From NCBI GenBank assembly GCA_007026445.1, contig VDMD01000048.1, positions 62,001 through 126,000 on the forward strand: a stretch of DNA of 64,000 nucleotides, given 5' to 3'. The notes beneath the pieces were generated by a model, which saw only the letters and a program-made list of their open reading frames with translations, did not search any database and was not told where the DNA came from. Each line of letters opens with the position of its first letter. Position 1 is the stretch's first letter. Below are positions 1 through 11,172 of this stretch, in pieces. Made by a program: the position numbers and the translations under genes. Origin of the DNA: Schizophyllum amplum. Lineage: Eukaryota > Basidiomycota > Agaricomycetes > Agaricales > Schizophyllaceae.

Positions 1-2079
1 GCTTTTTACGAGACTAGAAGACATCGCTGACGCTTCCTTCGACAGACATGCTATCATTCATTTCTACAAGCCGATTATGATCAACCTCAAGCGCTCGCTG
101 CGGGAGCAGCCCGATATTCATGCGCGGCTGATGTCCCGGTACCAGCAGGTGCCGGAGTGGCATTATGTCGCAATCTTTGGTGAGTTGTCCTTCCGTGTTT
201 CCGCGTGCTTTCGCCCTTCTACCATGAAGTCTGTTGTGTGCTCGCTTGCGGGTGGTCGTCGCGCAAGACTCCTCTGAGCCTTATGGAACGAAGTTGTAAC
301 TTCACCGACGATACCATAAGCTTGCTCACACGGATCTCTTTTAGTCGTCACTTTCGCCTTCGCGTGCGCTTGCATCGAAGTATGGCCGTCGGGCATGACG
401 ATATGGGCGCTGCTGGTTGCGCTGGTCATATGTGAGTGGGCGAACCCTTCACGTTCTGCAACAATCCACTGAACATACGGGTTATAGCTTTGCTCTACCT
501 CGTCCCGATCGGCATGATACAGGCGGTTACCAATCGTCAGGTTGGCTTGAAGTGAGTGGGGTGTTTAGCGTCACACTAACTGGATTTTTCGTCTTGCATC
601 AACACTGACCTCGACTTGTTGCAGCGTGATCACAGAGCTCATCGTCGGCTTTATGCTCCCGGGCAAGCCGGTCGCTATGATGATGTTCAAGACTTACGGC
701 TATATTACGATGGCGCAGGGTAAGTGTCTTGTTGGTCGTGGCGCATACTCTGCATCGTACTGACCAAGTCCTCCAGCCATGCAGTTTACCGCCGACTTCA
801 AGCTCGGGCATTACATGAAGGTGCCGCCGCGGCCGATGTTTTGGTGCCAGATCGTCGCGACGATGATTGCGGGGACGGTGCAGCTCGCGGTGCAGGCCTG
901 GTAAGTGGTGGTTGGCTTCGTTCGATGGGCGGCTTCGTTGGACTGTGCTGCCCTTGTTGGCTTTGGCTTGCGGCTTGCTCACACGATATGCAGGATGTTC
1001 ACAAATATTCCCGCCCTGTGTACGCCGAATCAGCGCGATAAGTGAGTGCTTGGTAGTATTCAGCAATGTCTGTGCTGAGCGCGCTGTTGCAGCTTTACGT
1101 GCCCGTCTACGCAGGTGTTTGGCACGGCTTCGATTATCGTAGGCTTCCCTTGCCAAGAGCCCGATCTGTGCTTGCTCACATCTGTATGCAGTGGGGCGTC
1201 ATCGGCCCGAAACTACAGTTTTCTGCTGGACAAGTGTACTATAGTGCGTATCCGAAGTATATTTCCCAGGGTCACGACGGCTGAACTCTACTCTCGCAGC
1301 GCTCACGTTCTTCTTTATCATCGGGGCGGCGTGCCCTGTCATCTTATGGCTCATCACCAAGAAATATCCTACGACCATCTTAAACTATCTGAAGTGCGCT
1401 TCCTTTTTGGTCATCCACCTCAACTTTCTTCGCCTTACACAAGTTTTCTCGCCTTTCCCAAGTTCGCTCGCTAACGTCGCCCACTATCCTAGTTTCCCTC
1501 TCGTATTCTCTGGCACGGCGGACATACCACCTGCGACGGCCGTCAACTACGTCGGTTGGGCGACGGTGGGATTCGCATTCCAGTATTTCAGTATGTGTAC
1601 TGTTTTGCTTGTTTGCTGCATCGCTGGAGCTGACATGCGCCGCAGTTCGCCGGCGCTGGTTTGGATTTTGGACGAAATATAATTGTATGTCGGCATTCAA
1701 ATTACAGGCAAGCTTTGCGAATGCTAACGAATGCATAGATGTATTATCGGCGGCTCTCGATGCTGGCACGGCATTGGGGATTATAGCCGTGTACTTCTGG
1801 TGTGTACTGCGATCGTCACGGACGTCCCCTTAAGCTGAATATCACCGTGCCGTAGCCTGCAATATCCCATGAACGGCACGATTGGTGCCCAAACTCTGCA
1901 GCGGTGGTGGGGCAACACGGTGTACAAGGACACACTGGACTGGCGCTCGACGCCGCTACGCCAGCTAGACGACGGGACGACCTTTGGGTGCGTGGGGACG
2001 TGCTCGGGCACACATTGACTTTGGGAGACTGTTGTCTTTGTTGTTGACGTTGGTGCTGTGCAGGCCGCTGCTGGAGTAG
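1..2079 (+). CDS. OPT-family oligopeptide transporter, 3' part (5' end outside window)
   Basis: Polytopic proton-coupled importer of small peptides or peptide-like substrates, plasma membrane by family. The window opens inside the gene; the first clear exon reads ...YKPIMINLKRSL then DIHARLMSRYQQVPEWHY, a conserved OPT segment. Further exons encode VGFMLPGKPVAMMMFKTYGY, MFWCQIVATMIAGTVQLAVQ, TNIPALCTP, IWGVIGPKLQFSAGQVYY, and the late membrane segments around FSGTADIPPATAVNYVGWAT and KFAGAGLDFGR. The last long exon (YLQYPMNGTIGAQTLQRWWG) splices to a tiny exon ending LLE-stop at 2077-2079. About ten introns of 50-90 nt are present. No frame break is seen in the visible part. The family call is firm; substrate range cannot be judged. 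Confidence 0.93.
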
Positions 2080-2781
2080 GTTGCGCCTTTGCCAGCGTAG
2101 GTTTTGCTATGCCCGGGTATCTGCTGAGGTAGCTTTTGTTACCTCTGCTTCCGCTGGGCAAGCTTTTGTAGATGGGAAGCTTGACGCTTACGCTTCTCCG
2201 ATGCTCTGGATTGTATTTTTAGTTTCGTATGCCACATTGCTATCACGTTCTGCGATGCGTCTTTGCGTGTGGGCGGTGACGATTTTCGGGGACAGCGCTC
2301 GGGTGCGGACGGTGCTCGGCTGTGGGCGATGGCCGATGACTTTTTTTGGTACTGAAGGTTTTCCTCGAGCACTGAACGCTTCATTTGGATATCGAAGGCC
2401 CCCCTCGGGTACTGAAGGCTTTCCGAGCGTTGAGGTGAGCTTAAGATGTGACTGTCTCTCGCGCGGCGGCGCGGTCACGCTGACCTCACGTGCAGATCCG
2501 CCTCTTGTTTGACAGCCGTAGGCACGCTCAAAAGCAGCGGGCCCACAACAGGGGCAAATACGTCTTCCCTTCTTCTCCCTGCACAGTCTATTCCCCACTT
2601 TCCCTGTTCGCCTTGTTTGCTTTCGTCTTTGCTGTTCTCTGCCACTCGCTCACTCCGCCACTCGCTATTACCGCCGCTCGCTTTTGTTCGCTATTTGGCA
2701 ACTGCGATCGAGGACTCTATTCATTTCGACCCCACTCTTCTATTCTATTCAATCCGCACGCGCCGATCCGCTGCTAGCGCT
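2080..2781. other. intergenic, caleosin upstream region
   Basis: No gene recognised. Around 2346-2425 an imperfect direct repeat of TACTGAAGG(T/C)TTTCC occurs twice, with a related copy between. From about 2560 the sequence becomes pyrimidine-rich, as expected for a fungal core promoter ahead of the ATG at 2782. Confidence 0.5.
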
Positions 2782-3691
2782 ATGTTGTCCAAGGCGAGCC
2801 TCGCACCGGAGCACAACACGCCGGAGGAGCGGGAGGAAATGTCGCTCCAAGCGCATGTCGCATTTTTCGACCGCGACGGGGACGGCGTGATCGCGCCATG
2901 GGATACGTGCGTGTACAAGCCTCCTGTTCACGACTTCCGCATCCACCATCTCCTCCACCACCACTGAAGTGCCCCCGGCTGACTGGACCTTGCGCAGCTA
3001 CCGTGGCTTCCGCGATATTGGCTTCGGGCTGCTCCTGGCGCTTAATGGCGCCTTCCTGATCCACCTTACGCTATCGTGAGTGAGTCTTGTTGTGAGGCTG
3101 ACCGGGTGGCTAACCTTTTATAGCTACCTCACATATGGTACTCTGCTTCCGGATCCTCTATTCCGCATTCGCGTCAAGCACATCCACAAGGTACGTCGTT
3201 GGCTATCGAGCTTATGGACGCTACTGAGCCGGACTTGCAGGGAACGCACGGGTCATCATCCGGCGCATACACGTCCCGCGGCAGGTTCGACCGCGCGCGT
3301 TTTGACAACACATTTAATCTGTACACCACTGCGCCCCATACGCACATCACGTTGGCGGAGACTATGCAGATGGTACACGGGAATGTGAATGCGTACGACG
3401 TGGTATGTTCTACCAGCTCTTTCTGGCCGATCTATGGTAGTGATCATGAATCCAGTTCGGCGTATTGGCCAACCTTTCCGAGTGGCTGACGGCGTACTTG
3501 GTGATCTGGCCGGCGGACGGTCGGATGGCCAAGGAAGATATCCTTGGCATATACGACGCGAGTTGCTCTTGTGCCCTTCCAAATACTGGCTAACTCGAAT
3601 GCAGGGTTCGTATTTCTACAAGGTATCGGGCAGGAAGCCGCCCAGCTCGTGCATCCAGAAGAAATATGTGAAGGACTGTGGTAAAGCATGA
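2782..3691 (+). CDS. caleosin (lipid-droplet peroxygenase family)
   Basis: Caleosins are calcium-binding haem peroxygenases of lipid droplets and ER; fungal members act on fatty-acid hydroperoxides (family knowledge). The deduced protein is about 206 aa. An N-terminal EF-hand reads HVAFFDRDGDGVIAPWD and carries the first conserved His. A hydrophobic hairpin with prolines follows (GFGLLLALNGAFLIHLTL to LLPDP). Then come KHIHKGTHGSSSG with the second conserved His region, and a C-terminal part with LSEWLTAYLVIWPADGRMAKEDILGIYDG. Exons: 2782-2906, 2998-3075, 3124-3190, 3241-3402, 3456-3557, 3605-3691; the lengths sum to 207 codons. The last intron appears to be GC-AG, because only that junction restores the family motif YDGS-FY. 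A GT-AG alternative (donor 3562) would end at 3684 with an unrelated C-terminus. Confidence 0.92.
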
Positions 3692-4247
3692 ATTGATTTC
3701 GTCTGATTATCTCCTCTGCATATGCGCGGAATTCCTGTCTTTTACACACAATGGACTTGGGGCAACGGACTATGGACTCGGGCGCCTCGATGGCAATGCC
3801 GCTGTACATACTAAATATTCTACCTTAGATATACGCACGGACGTGTAGGAGTAATATTGTGCTGTCGCGAGATTTTAGCGCTCGTCGTTGAGCATAGGCC
3901 TACGGTCTGAGCGAAGATTTACGATGCCGAGCAAAGACGAACATGTTGTGGGTCCGCCGGCATCTGCCGCTGATGCAGGAGATCGCCGACCAGTCGCTGC
4001 CGCCCCACGCGATTCCCCTTGTTCTCCACTTTCGCCTCCTTTTGTACATCTTGCCACCCCGATCCTTGGTCCCATACTTCGACAACTGCCCATACTTGGA
4101 CAACCGGAAGAGGAGGATCTTTTGTCTGTGCATCTGTTCCATCGCGCGTGCGCGTCTTGACGACGTTACTGTAGGCGCCCATCGTTGCATTCAGCGAACT
4201 CGAAGCCCGAAGCCTGAACCGAAGTTGCTGTGATTTCTCAGACGATC
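3692..4247. other. intergenic, light-chain promoter region
   Basis: No gene recognised. Short overlapping reading frames on both strands at 3880-4190 mirror each other and show no family resemblance. Confidence 0.5.
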
Positions 4248-5524
4248 ATGGTGCGTGTGCTGCTCTTTGCGAAGGCAGACCCAGAACTGACGCGACGACA
4301 GAGTGATAACGCTGGTTAGTGTCTGGTTGGGCGCGACGTGACCGAACGATTGCAAGCCTTTCATCGCGTGCAAGGAATACAAAGACTATGAGTGGTTTCT
4401 GCTGCAAGCATGGGACAGGGCAGCGACGTGTCATAACGACCAGCGTAGCCCTTGACTGCGGCGGCTCAGCAACCAAGATCGCGCGCAATACACCCCTCCC
4501 ATCCTGTGCGGCATCTTGCACCATATCTGACGCCTCTGCAGAGTACAAGGAGGCCTTTGCGCTGTTCGACAAGCGCGGAACGGGATCGGTCCCGAGAGAG
4601 ACGTTGGGCGATCTGCTGCGGTGCGTGTCCTTGCATGAGCGTTGCGGGCTCCTGCGCGCAGCTTTCCCTCCGTTGCCGTGTCATCCACTGCTTATACGCG
4701 CCACTCGACATCTTCTGCCTGGTGTCGGCATGCTGGCATTCATGATCATCCAATGCTGTCCGTCGCGTATCTGACATTCTCCCCTCAGCGCCCTTGGACA
4801 GAACCCCACCCAAGCAGAAGTAACCGATATAACGGCGAACGCGCCTAGAGAAGGTGATCAGTTTGGTTATTCTGTAGTGCTGCTGCTAATGTAGAGCTTC
4901 AGTCGACTACAAGACCTTCCTCACAATCCTCAACCGCCCGGATGGGTTCAAACCCGCAGGCACGCCCGAGGAGTTCATCCGGGGCTTCCAGGTGTTCGAC
5001 AAGGAGGGCAATGGGTTCATCGGTGCGTGATATGTGCAAGACGATGCAAACGTGGACTGATCGTCGTCTTTGCTTGTTTATTGCGACTCCTCACTATCGT
5101 GCCCTTGCCTTCCCTCCTCAACGTCAACTTTCGGCCTAACGCAAACGTACCGTGACGAACTGCAACTTCTTACACTCCTTCACTGGATTATCAAACCGAA
5201 CTCTAGGCGCGGGAGAGCTACGATACGTGCTGACACAGCTTGGCGAGAAGATGTCCGATGAGGAGGTTGATGAGCTGCTCAAGGGTGTGCAGGTTGGCGC
5301 GTGAGTGTCTCCCCTTGATGAACTCCTCGATCAAGCAACTTCATCCCCCGCCCATTCATGATGCAGTCGTCATGAACCGAGGTTCATTTATTGCACATGT
5401 GCTTCCTTCCACCTTCCCAGTCTCGCCACGAAATCTTTCCACGAACACTTGCTCATGCCCTTATCTCTTCAGTGACGGCAATATTAACTACGAGTCCTTC
5501 GTGCGCACGATATTGAGCCAGTAG
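4248..5524 (+). CDS. cdc4: myosin essential light chain (Cdc4/Mlc1 type)
   Basis: EF-hand light chain that binds myosin IQ motifs and acts at the cytokinetic ring or septum in fungi (Cdc4 of fission yeast, Mlc1 of budding yeast). The exon model is 4248-4250, 4302-4314, 4542-4620, 4789-4853, 4903-5022, 5207-5300, 5473-5524; it totals exactly 142 codons (141 aa, the family length). The protein starts MSDNAEYKEAFALFDKRG. It keeps Cdc4-like landmarks: GDLLRALGQNPT, the LNRPDGF insert, EEFIRGFQVFDKEGNGFIG, LRYVLTQLGEKMSDEE, and a C-terminus close to NYESFVRTILSQ. The first EF loop (DKRGTGSVPRET) lacks the terminal acidic residue, so calcium binding there is unlikely. The first coding exon holds only the ATG. 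Upstream in-frame ATGs do not join the domain. Confidence 0.94.
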
Positions 5525-7276
5525 GCAGGGGCGTATGGTGACGTGCAGATGCGTATGGCGACGTGCGGACGCGTAGGTGTGCGAGTGAATACGGCTGTCT
5601 ATCTGTGTACATGATACATGATTTTTCTCTTCTTTGGTCCCTCTTCGTCGCCGGCGACCTCGAGCCGCGAGGCAAAGAGCTTGACAGCGATGGTGCCCAT
5701 CATCTTCGAAGCCCCGCGACGCCGCTCGCAAAGATGGGATAGAGATCAGTGAATACGGTGGGTGGGTCTTGATACGGTTGGCCTTGCCATGAATGGTCCT
5801 GTCAGTGTCAATGACTGTCAATGGCCTAGCTATATCCGTTCAAGGGACGATTGAAAGGGAGAACTGGATGCAGTTTTAGGGTCAGCGCGGGACGACGTCG
5901 GAGTAGAAAATGAACAAACACAAGGACAGGTTCTCAGATCTCAGCCCTGCTCAAACGTAAACCCTGCCGACAGAACAGCCGAAAGATCACGGTCACGTGT
6001 ACGTTCGAAGTCGTCCCGTCACATCGCCATCTGCCGAGAAGTTGAACTTCGTTGTATCGCAGGCGCTCTTCGCAAGGTTAGACTGAGGTGTCTGCGCAAC
6101 TGAGGTCTCCTGTGACCTTCCGATTTAAATAGCTTGAACCGACGTTCGGGCATGACGAGCGGTCCGGTCATCGACACGTTCTCGTTGAGGGCCCATGCGA
6201 CGTCTCCACTGCACTCAGCGCTGCTCGCAACGGTCGAGACTCGCTTTTGCATACTACGATCTTCCATGAACATATATGACAGCTGCCCGTCCGCTGACGA
6301 TCCGGGTGCGTTTCTACCCGCAAGCACCTCGCAATCCTCGAACTCTTCAGACCACGGTGCGTCGCCTGACTCTGAAGTTGAACACATCATAGCTTCCCAT
6401 ATTTGGGCAGTCACTAACACCCGCTTCCGGGACGGGCCCACGGCGCCAACCCTCTACATTCTCGGCGGCGCTCGGTCTGCGTGACATTCAACAGGGCTCT
6501 CACAGCTGTACTAGAACGACGTGCGAACGACTGCTTATCTGCACCTGAAGTTCTCGGCATCTCATCAACACCGGGCTGGATGCCGAGTAGGCCGAATAAA
6601 TTCATGCACAGCTACTCATGCTTGATTTTATTCACTGCAGATCGTCGAGACAGTTATACTACCTAGTGCCGGAGATCGACTATGACACCTGTATCGACAT
6701 TGAGCGCAAATGGGTTTAACGTCGCATCACCCCGACTGTCACAAGCCCACCCATCCATCAATGCCAACGAGGCCCCCCATGCACCCGCAAACCCACGCCA
6801 TCAACGTTCATCGACGTTCATCCGCAGGATCAGCCCGCCAGCCAGCCGCCAGCCTCGAGTATCACTCGCGCATCACCAGCCGACCGCTTCTGCGTGTGAC
6901 GCTGGATCACCGCGTTTGATCCTTCGATGTAGCGTACTCCGCTCCTGGCGTGCGACGCGGATTAGCGCATAGAATGCAGATGGCGCACGAGATGAGGTGG
7001 GTGCGGACTTGTGCGCATGAACTCTTGGTGCGCGTGCGTACTTAAGGCTTCGCGCCACTCGTCGTGCGGCCTTTCCCTCCCTCGCTACCCGGCTTTCTGC
7101 CGCCAACCCCTGCGGCCTCCCTCGCTGCTAGCCCACGGTCCTCGTCGCTGCCAGCCTCCTGCTGTCAGCCCGCGCCATCGCGGTTGAGTCGACTCACGCG
7201 CAGATCGAGCTGTCGCCTCTCTTTCTCTTTCTTTCCGCCCCTTCCCCCTCTCCTGCCCCCTTCCTCCCTTTCTACA
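5525..7276. other. intergenic region with uncertain short ORFs
   Basis: An imperfect tandem repeat of about 22 nt containing GTATGG(T/C)GACGTGC lies at 5530-5575. Minus-strand frames at 5599-5703 (34 codons, ATG start) and at 6019-6605 have some coding look but no recognisable domain; the longest of them starts with GTG, not ATG. From 7040 to 7276 the sequence is CT-rich and precedes the DUF6534 gene. Confidence 0.4.
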
Positions 7277-9268
7277 ATGGGTGTTGGATTGACGTTCGGG
7301 CCGATGCTCATCGGCGTCTGCCTCAACATGATCCTCTACGGGGTGCGTCTTACTTACTGCGGTCGCCAGATCCTGCTAACTTCCCTCAAGGTCGTGCTAA
7401 TGCAGGTGAGCAAGGGTTTCGAAATTCTATGGCATATCGATGTCGCGAGTCGTTGCACAACCCTAATCACGTTGGACCGCACGCGCCCTTCCTCTTTCTG
7501 TTCCTTCAATATCAACTATCACTGACCTATTCTAGATGATCTTCTACTTGCAAACGTACAAGGGGTGCGTCTGATCTCTAGCTTCCCTTGACACGAGCTC
7601 ATGTTTGGATTTGCAGAGACGCGTCGTGGATTCGCTACCTCGTGAGTTCTCTGCCGAATCGAGGCTCTAGGAAGTCGACTTCCAGGGTGAATGCCGACTT
7701 GTCCTCTTCAGGTTCTGTACCTCTTCATCATAGAGACATTGAACACTGGGTTTGAGTTTGGCTTTGTCTGGGAGCCTCTCATACAGAACTACGGTGTGTT
7801 TCCTGTGCGTTATGAGGCGCTGCCACTAACAAGCCTGCAGGAACGCCGAAGGCGACGACAGACTTCCCCATCAGTAAGCGCATCTATAACGTGCCGCGCG
7901 GCACCCGCTCATCCACCTTGTCTAGTGCTCGCCGCTGAGCCGATCACCATTGTCCGTCCGTCCAAAAGCAAATTATACGCCTGCTGACCGTTGAAACCCT
8001 GCAGGCCTTCATCAGTCTGCCCATTCAGTGCTTCATCGCATGGTACGTATGGCTGCTCTTTTCTCAATTGACTGCTGAGCGGATTATCGCAGGCGCATCT
8101 GGAATATGACGAAGTCGGCGATCATTGCCTCTGTCATTGTCATTCTCGGCCTTGCTTCTTTCGGTGCGTCCTGACTTTCCGTGGCACAGATACGTGGTAA
8201 TCAGCTGAACGCCATCTCCCAGGCGGCGGCATCTGGCTCACGCAGAAGATCATCGAGGTCCGCTACTTTGCGCGTAAACCCGATCTGCATTGGGCCGCGC
8301 TTGTATGGCTGGTCGCGGCAGCGGTGGCGGACATTATGATCACCATTGTGCTCGTGTGGAACCTTGCTCGCCGCAAGACAGGCTTCTCGCACACGGATGA
8401 TGTTATCAACGCCATTATACGACGTACGTAGAGGAGTGGCGCTGGTGTCAACCGCGGCAGACGCGCTTCGACCGGGACTCTCCATCAGTACTAACTCCCG
8501 CTTGCTAGTGACCATTCAGACGGGCCTCCTCACGGCGTTCCTCGCTTGTCTCGACTTCATCCTTTTCTTGGTTTTCCCAGTGCGTGAAATTATGACTTCC
8601 CGGGCTACATACTGAATTGTCGACTCGCAGAAAACCACACTGTGCGCCTGCTCTCCACCTCAGCATCAGCCGCCTTCTGATATTTGTCGACAGAAACTTC
8701 GTCTGCAACCTCTGCCTCGCGAAGCTCTACACTCTTTCGCTCATGTCAACGCTGAACGCACGACAAGGGTGGAACCGTCATCTTTCTAATTCGCGCCCGG
8801 CGAACCCACTCTTTGACGGCACCGCGAGTGGCTCGCGGAGGGTGAGCGCGTCCATGGACTTCGTGACCGTTCCGAGCTCAACGCCCTCCTACTGGTCTTA
8901 GGATACGCACCATTCTCGAATGCCGACAGTGAGCCTCCCGCAGTCTCGCCCTCGCAATCTGAAGCTGACAGCGCGCCTCGCAGACACCCGGCATGCCCAA
9001 CTTCGAGCTCTCAAGCCAGCTCTCGATGTCAACACCACGTACCGCCCACTTCAAGCGCAGCTCCGACGGGCTCGAGATCTCGGTCACCAAGGTCGTCGAG
9101 CGGCTCGAGGACCCCCAGCCGGTATTTACGATCAGCGCAATGCACGGCACGCATCCGAGCCAGCACAGCATTGCCCACCACGGCCCGCATGTGCTCAATA
9201 CCCAAAGCGGGATGCTCGACAGCCAGGGCGTACCGTACGACGGCAGATCCATCGGGTCGGCCGTATAG
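7277..9268 (+). CDS. DUF6534-family seven-helix membrane protein
   Basis: Basidiomycete-expanded family of unknown function with a GPCR-like 7-TM layout. The start MGVGLTFGPMLIGVCLNMIL matches the family N-terminus, followed by FYLQTYKGDASWIRYLVLYLFIIETLNTGFEF, IAFISLPIQCFIAWRIW, SAIIASVIVILGLASFGGG, HWAALVWLVAAAVADIMITI, and the family signature pair RRKTGFSHTDDVIN and IIRLTIQTGLLTAF. A last helix pair follows, then LYTLSLMSTLNARQGW and a cytosolic tail. About nine introns. I join the tail across an intron at about 8842-8981 (GTGAGC to CAG, CTGAC branch site) to the exon TPGMPNFELSSQLS...SIGSAV ending at 9268, because that exon has strong coding character. Without this intron the protein would stop at 8901. 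Ligand or partner is unknown. Confidence 0.88.
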
Positions 9269-11172
9269 TATCGAGCCTCGGGTTGATGGGGGACGTGGAA
9301 GAGAGCGGCTGGCCTGGGCGTCGTTTCGCCCGACGACGACGACGATCTTACGACGACCAGCGGATCTGCCTCCGGCGGGGCGTTCCGACGGATTCTAATT
9401 TATGCGGGGGTGGCGTCGCGGGAGCATTTCATTGTTGATATCTGCCTCCCCCAGCCTGTGCCAGTACGCTCGTTTGTACGACTAGGAGTTATTTTATTTT
9501 TGTATGTAGCGGCGCCTGTATAGCGGCGACAGCACGGGCGAGGTGCTTGCTATGTAGGTTTTTGGCGATGCGCTCCGTTTTGCTTGAATTTGCGGCGTAT
9601 GTACGATACCATCGGGACGTGGAGAAAAGGCGTTTGAGAAATGGAAAGATCAATTCTATCAAAGTATCATGCGCCAGTTCCATGTCAGGTAAGTAAGAAT
9701 CGGACGTTCGTATGAGTGTCACGCGTATGAAGATTCTCCAACGATGCGGGCGCAGAGCAAGCGCAAAGGCGACTTCCTGAGGTACATAGCTCATACCTAT
9801 CTTGCTTGCTTCGTTCGACCGTTGTCGTTGACCCTCGTTGTCTTGCTTCTCCCGTCATCCCTGTCCCTGCTTCCTCCAATACGCAGACATTGCACAAATA
9901 AACGGGGGCCCTGAAGAAGAACGCCCAACCTGGGAAGGCGCGAGGTTCAGGCGAGGATAGAGCCAGGAGAGACTCACGAGTCAAGGTCATACGCTCAGAG
10001 CGCATACAGATTGCAGAAGTCTCAGTCAAAAATCCTGAACGCAAGGAGTATACAGCCATGCCGGAATTTACCCAAGTAGAGTGCAGACTTGCGATGCGGT
10101 TCGAGACGCCAGTGCATCGCTCGTTGAAGAAATGGTCGGTTGGAATTGTGAAGGTCGACGTATGCTTTGGAAGCCGATAGGGAGTGACAAGAAGTGAGGC
10201 GACTGCGAGCGAGTGCGCTGGAGATAAGACAGGTCAGATCTGCAGATGCCTTGATGGAGGGTAGCCGAGACAGCCAGAATATTTGTGCGCGTACTCTGCG
10301 TCGAGCACAATGGCGCTTGAGCGCAGATCATGTTTCAACGAGGCCAGCGCTGCGTGCGGCCTTGAGCTAATCTGCTATAGTGATGGCCCGTGTCGTGTGA
10401 GCGGTGCGGCTTCGCAGCTTGACGGTGTGGCATCGCAGTTGGGGCCATGGCCCGCCGGCGGATTCACGAGGCCTTGGAGTTTACCGAGAGTTCCAGGCTT
10501 CCGAGGTCGCAGAAAGGGGGTCAGGATGCAAATTTCGGTCGACGTGTTGTGTTCGAATACGACAGTCGAGAGTTGAATAGACTGCTCAGACGGGAATAGC
10601 GACAGATGGCGCGGCGATAGGGAGCAAGAGGGCTATTGAAGTGCTTGCCTTCCCAAGGTGCCTTCTGGCATGCCCAGGGCAACTTACTTCAATGAATTGA
10701 CGCGAGCAAGTGAGAACGCACCTGGGACACACGTCCGAGTAATTGTCCTGCGAAACCACGGGCATCGGAACGGCTGATGGGTGCACATATGATGCGAGTA
10801 TCAGCTGTTGGGCGTCAGAGTCGACATGATCTGCACGCCAGATAGCTCGGAGCCCGAGGGCACCTTTATTCATCGTTTGTATGGCCTTGTAGGCCTAGTA
10901 GAATGGTCGCCATTTTGTCGAAGAGGCGTCGCCGTACGGAAAGGAGAAAGTCAACCTGCGGAGATAGTGACGTGACGAACACAATAGCGTGATGTAGTCC
11001 GTATTTGGAAGGATTGACCCTGTTTGATTTGACTCCGTTCCGTCCTCCCGCGTGTGACGGCCATCTTCTCGCCTCCAAAGCAGCTGATGCCCGCACCCTG
11101 GTTAAAAAGATACATACGAAGTCGGGAAGCTAGGTACTCCCCTTCCTCCTCCCATTATCATCGCACTGAACG
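9269..11172. other. 1.9-kb intergenic region
   Basis: No gene recognised on either strand. The frames at 9489-10331 (minus) and 10283-10576 (plus) lack conserved motifs and most lack an ATG. A small (ACG)n run lies at about 9330-9345. Confidence 0.45.

Noticed and set aside
599..1156. Long minus-strand frame opposite the OPT gene
   Set aside because: It is the antisense shadow of well-supported OPT exons and shows no domain.
6019..6605. Possible minus-strand gene
   Set aside because: The longest frame lacks an ATG and the plus strand is equally open; no family likeness on either strand.
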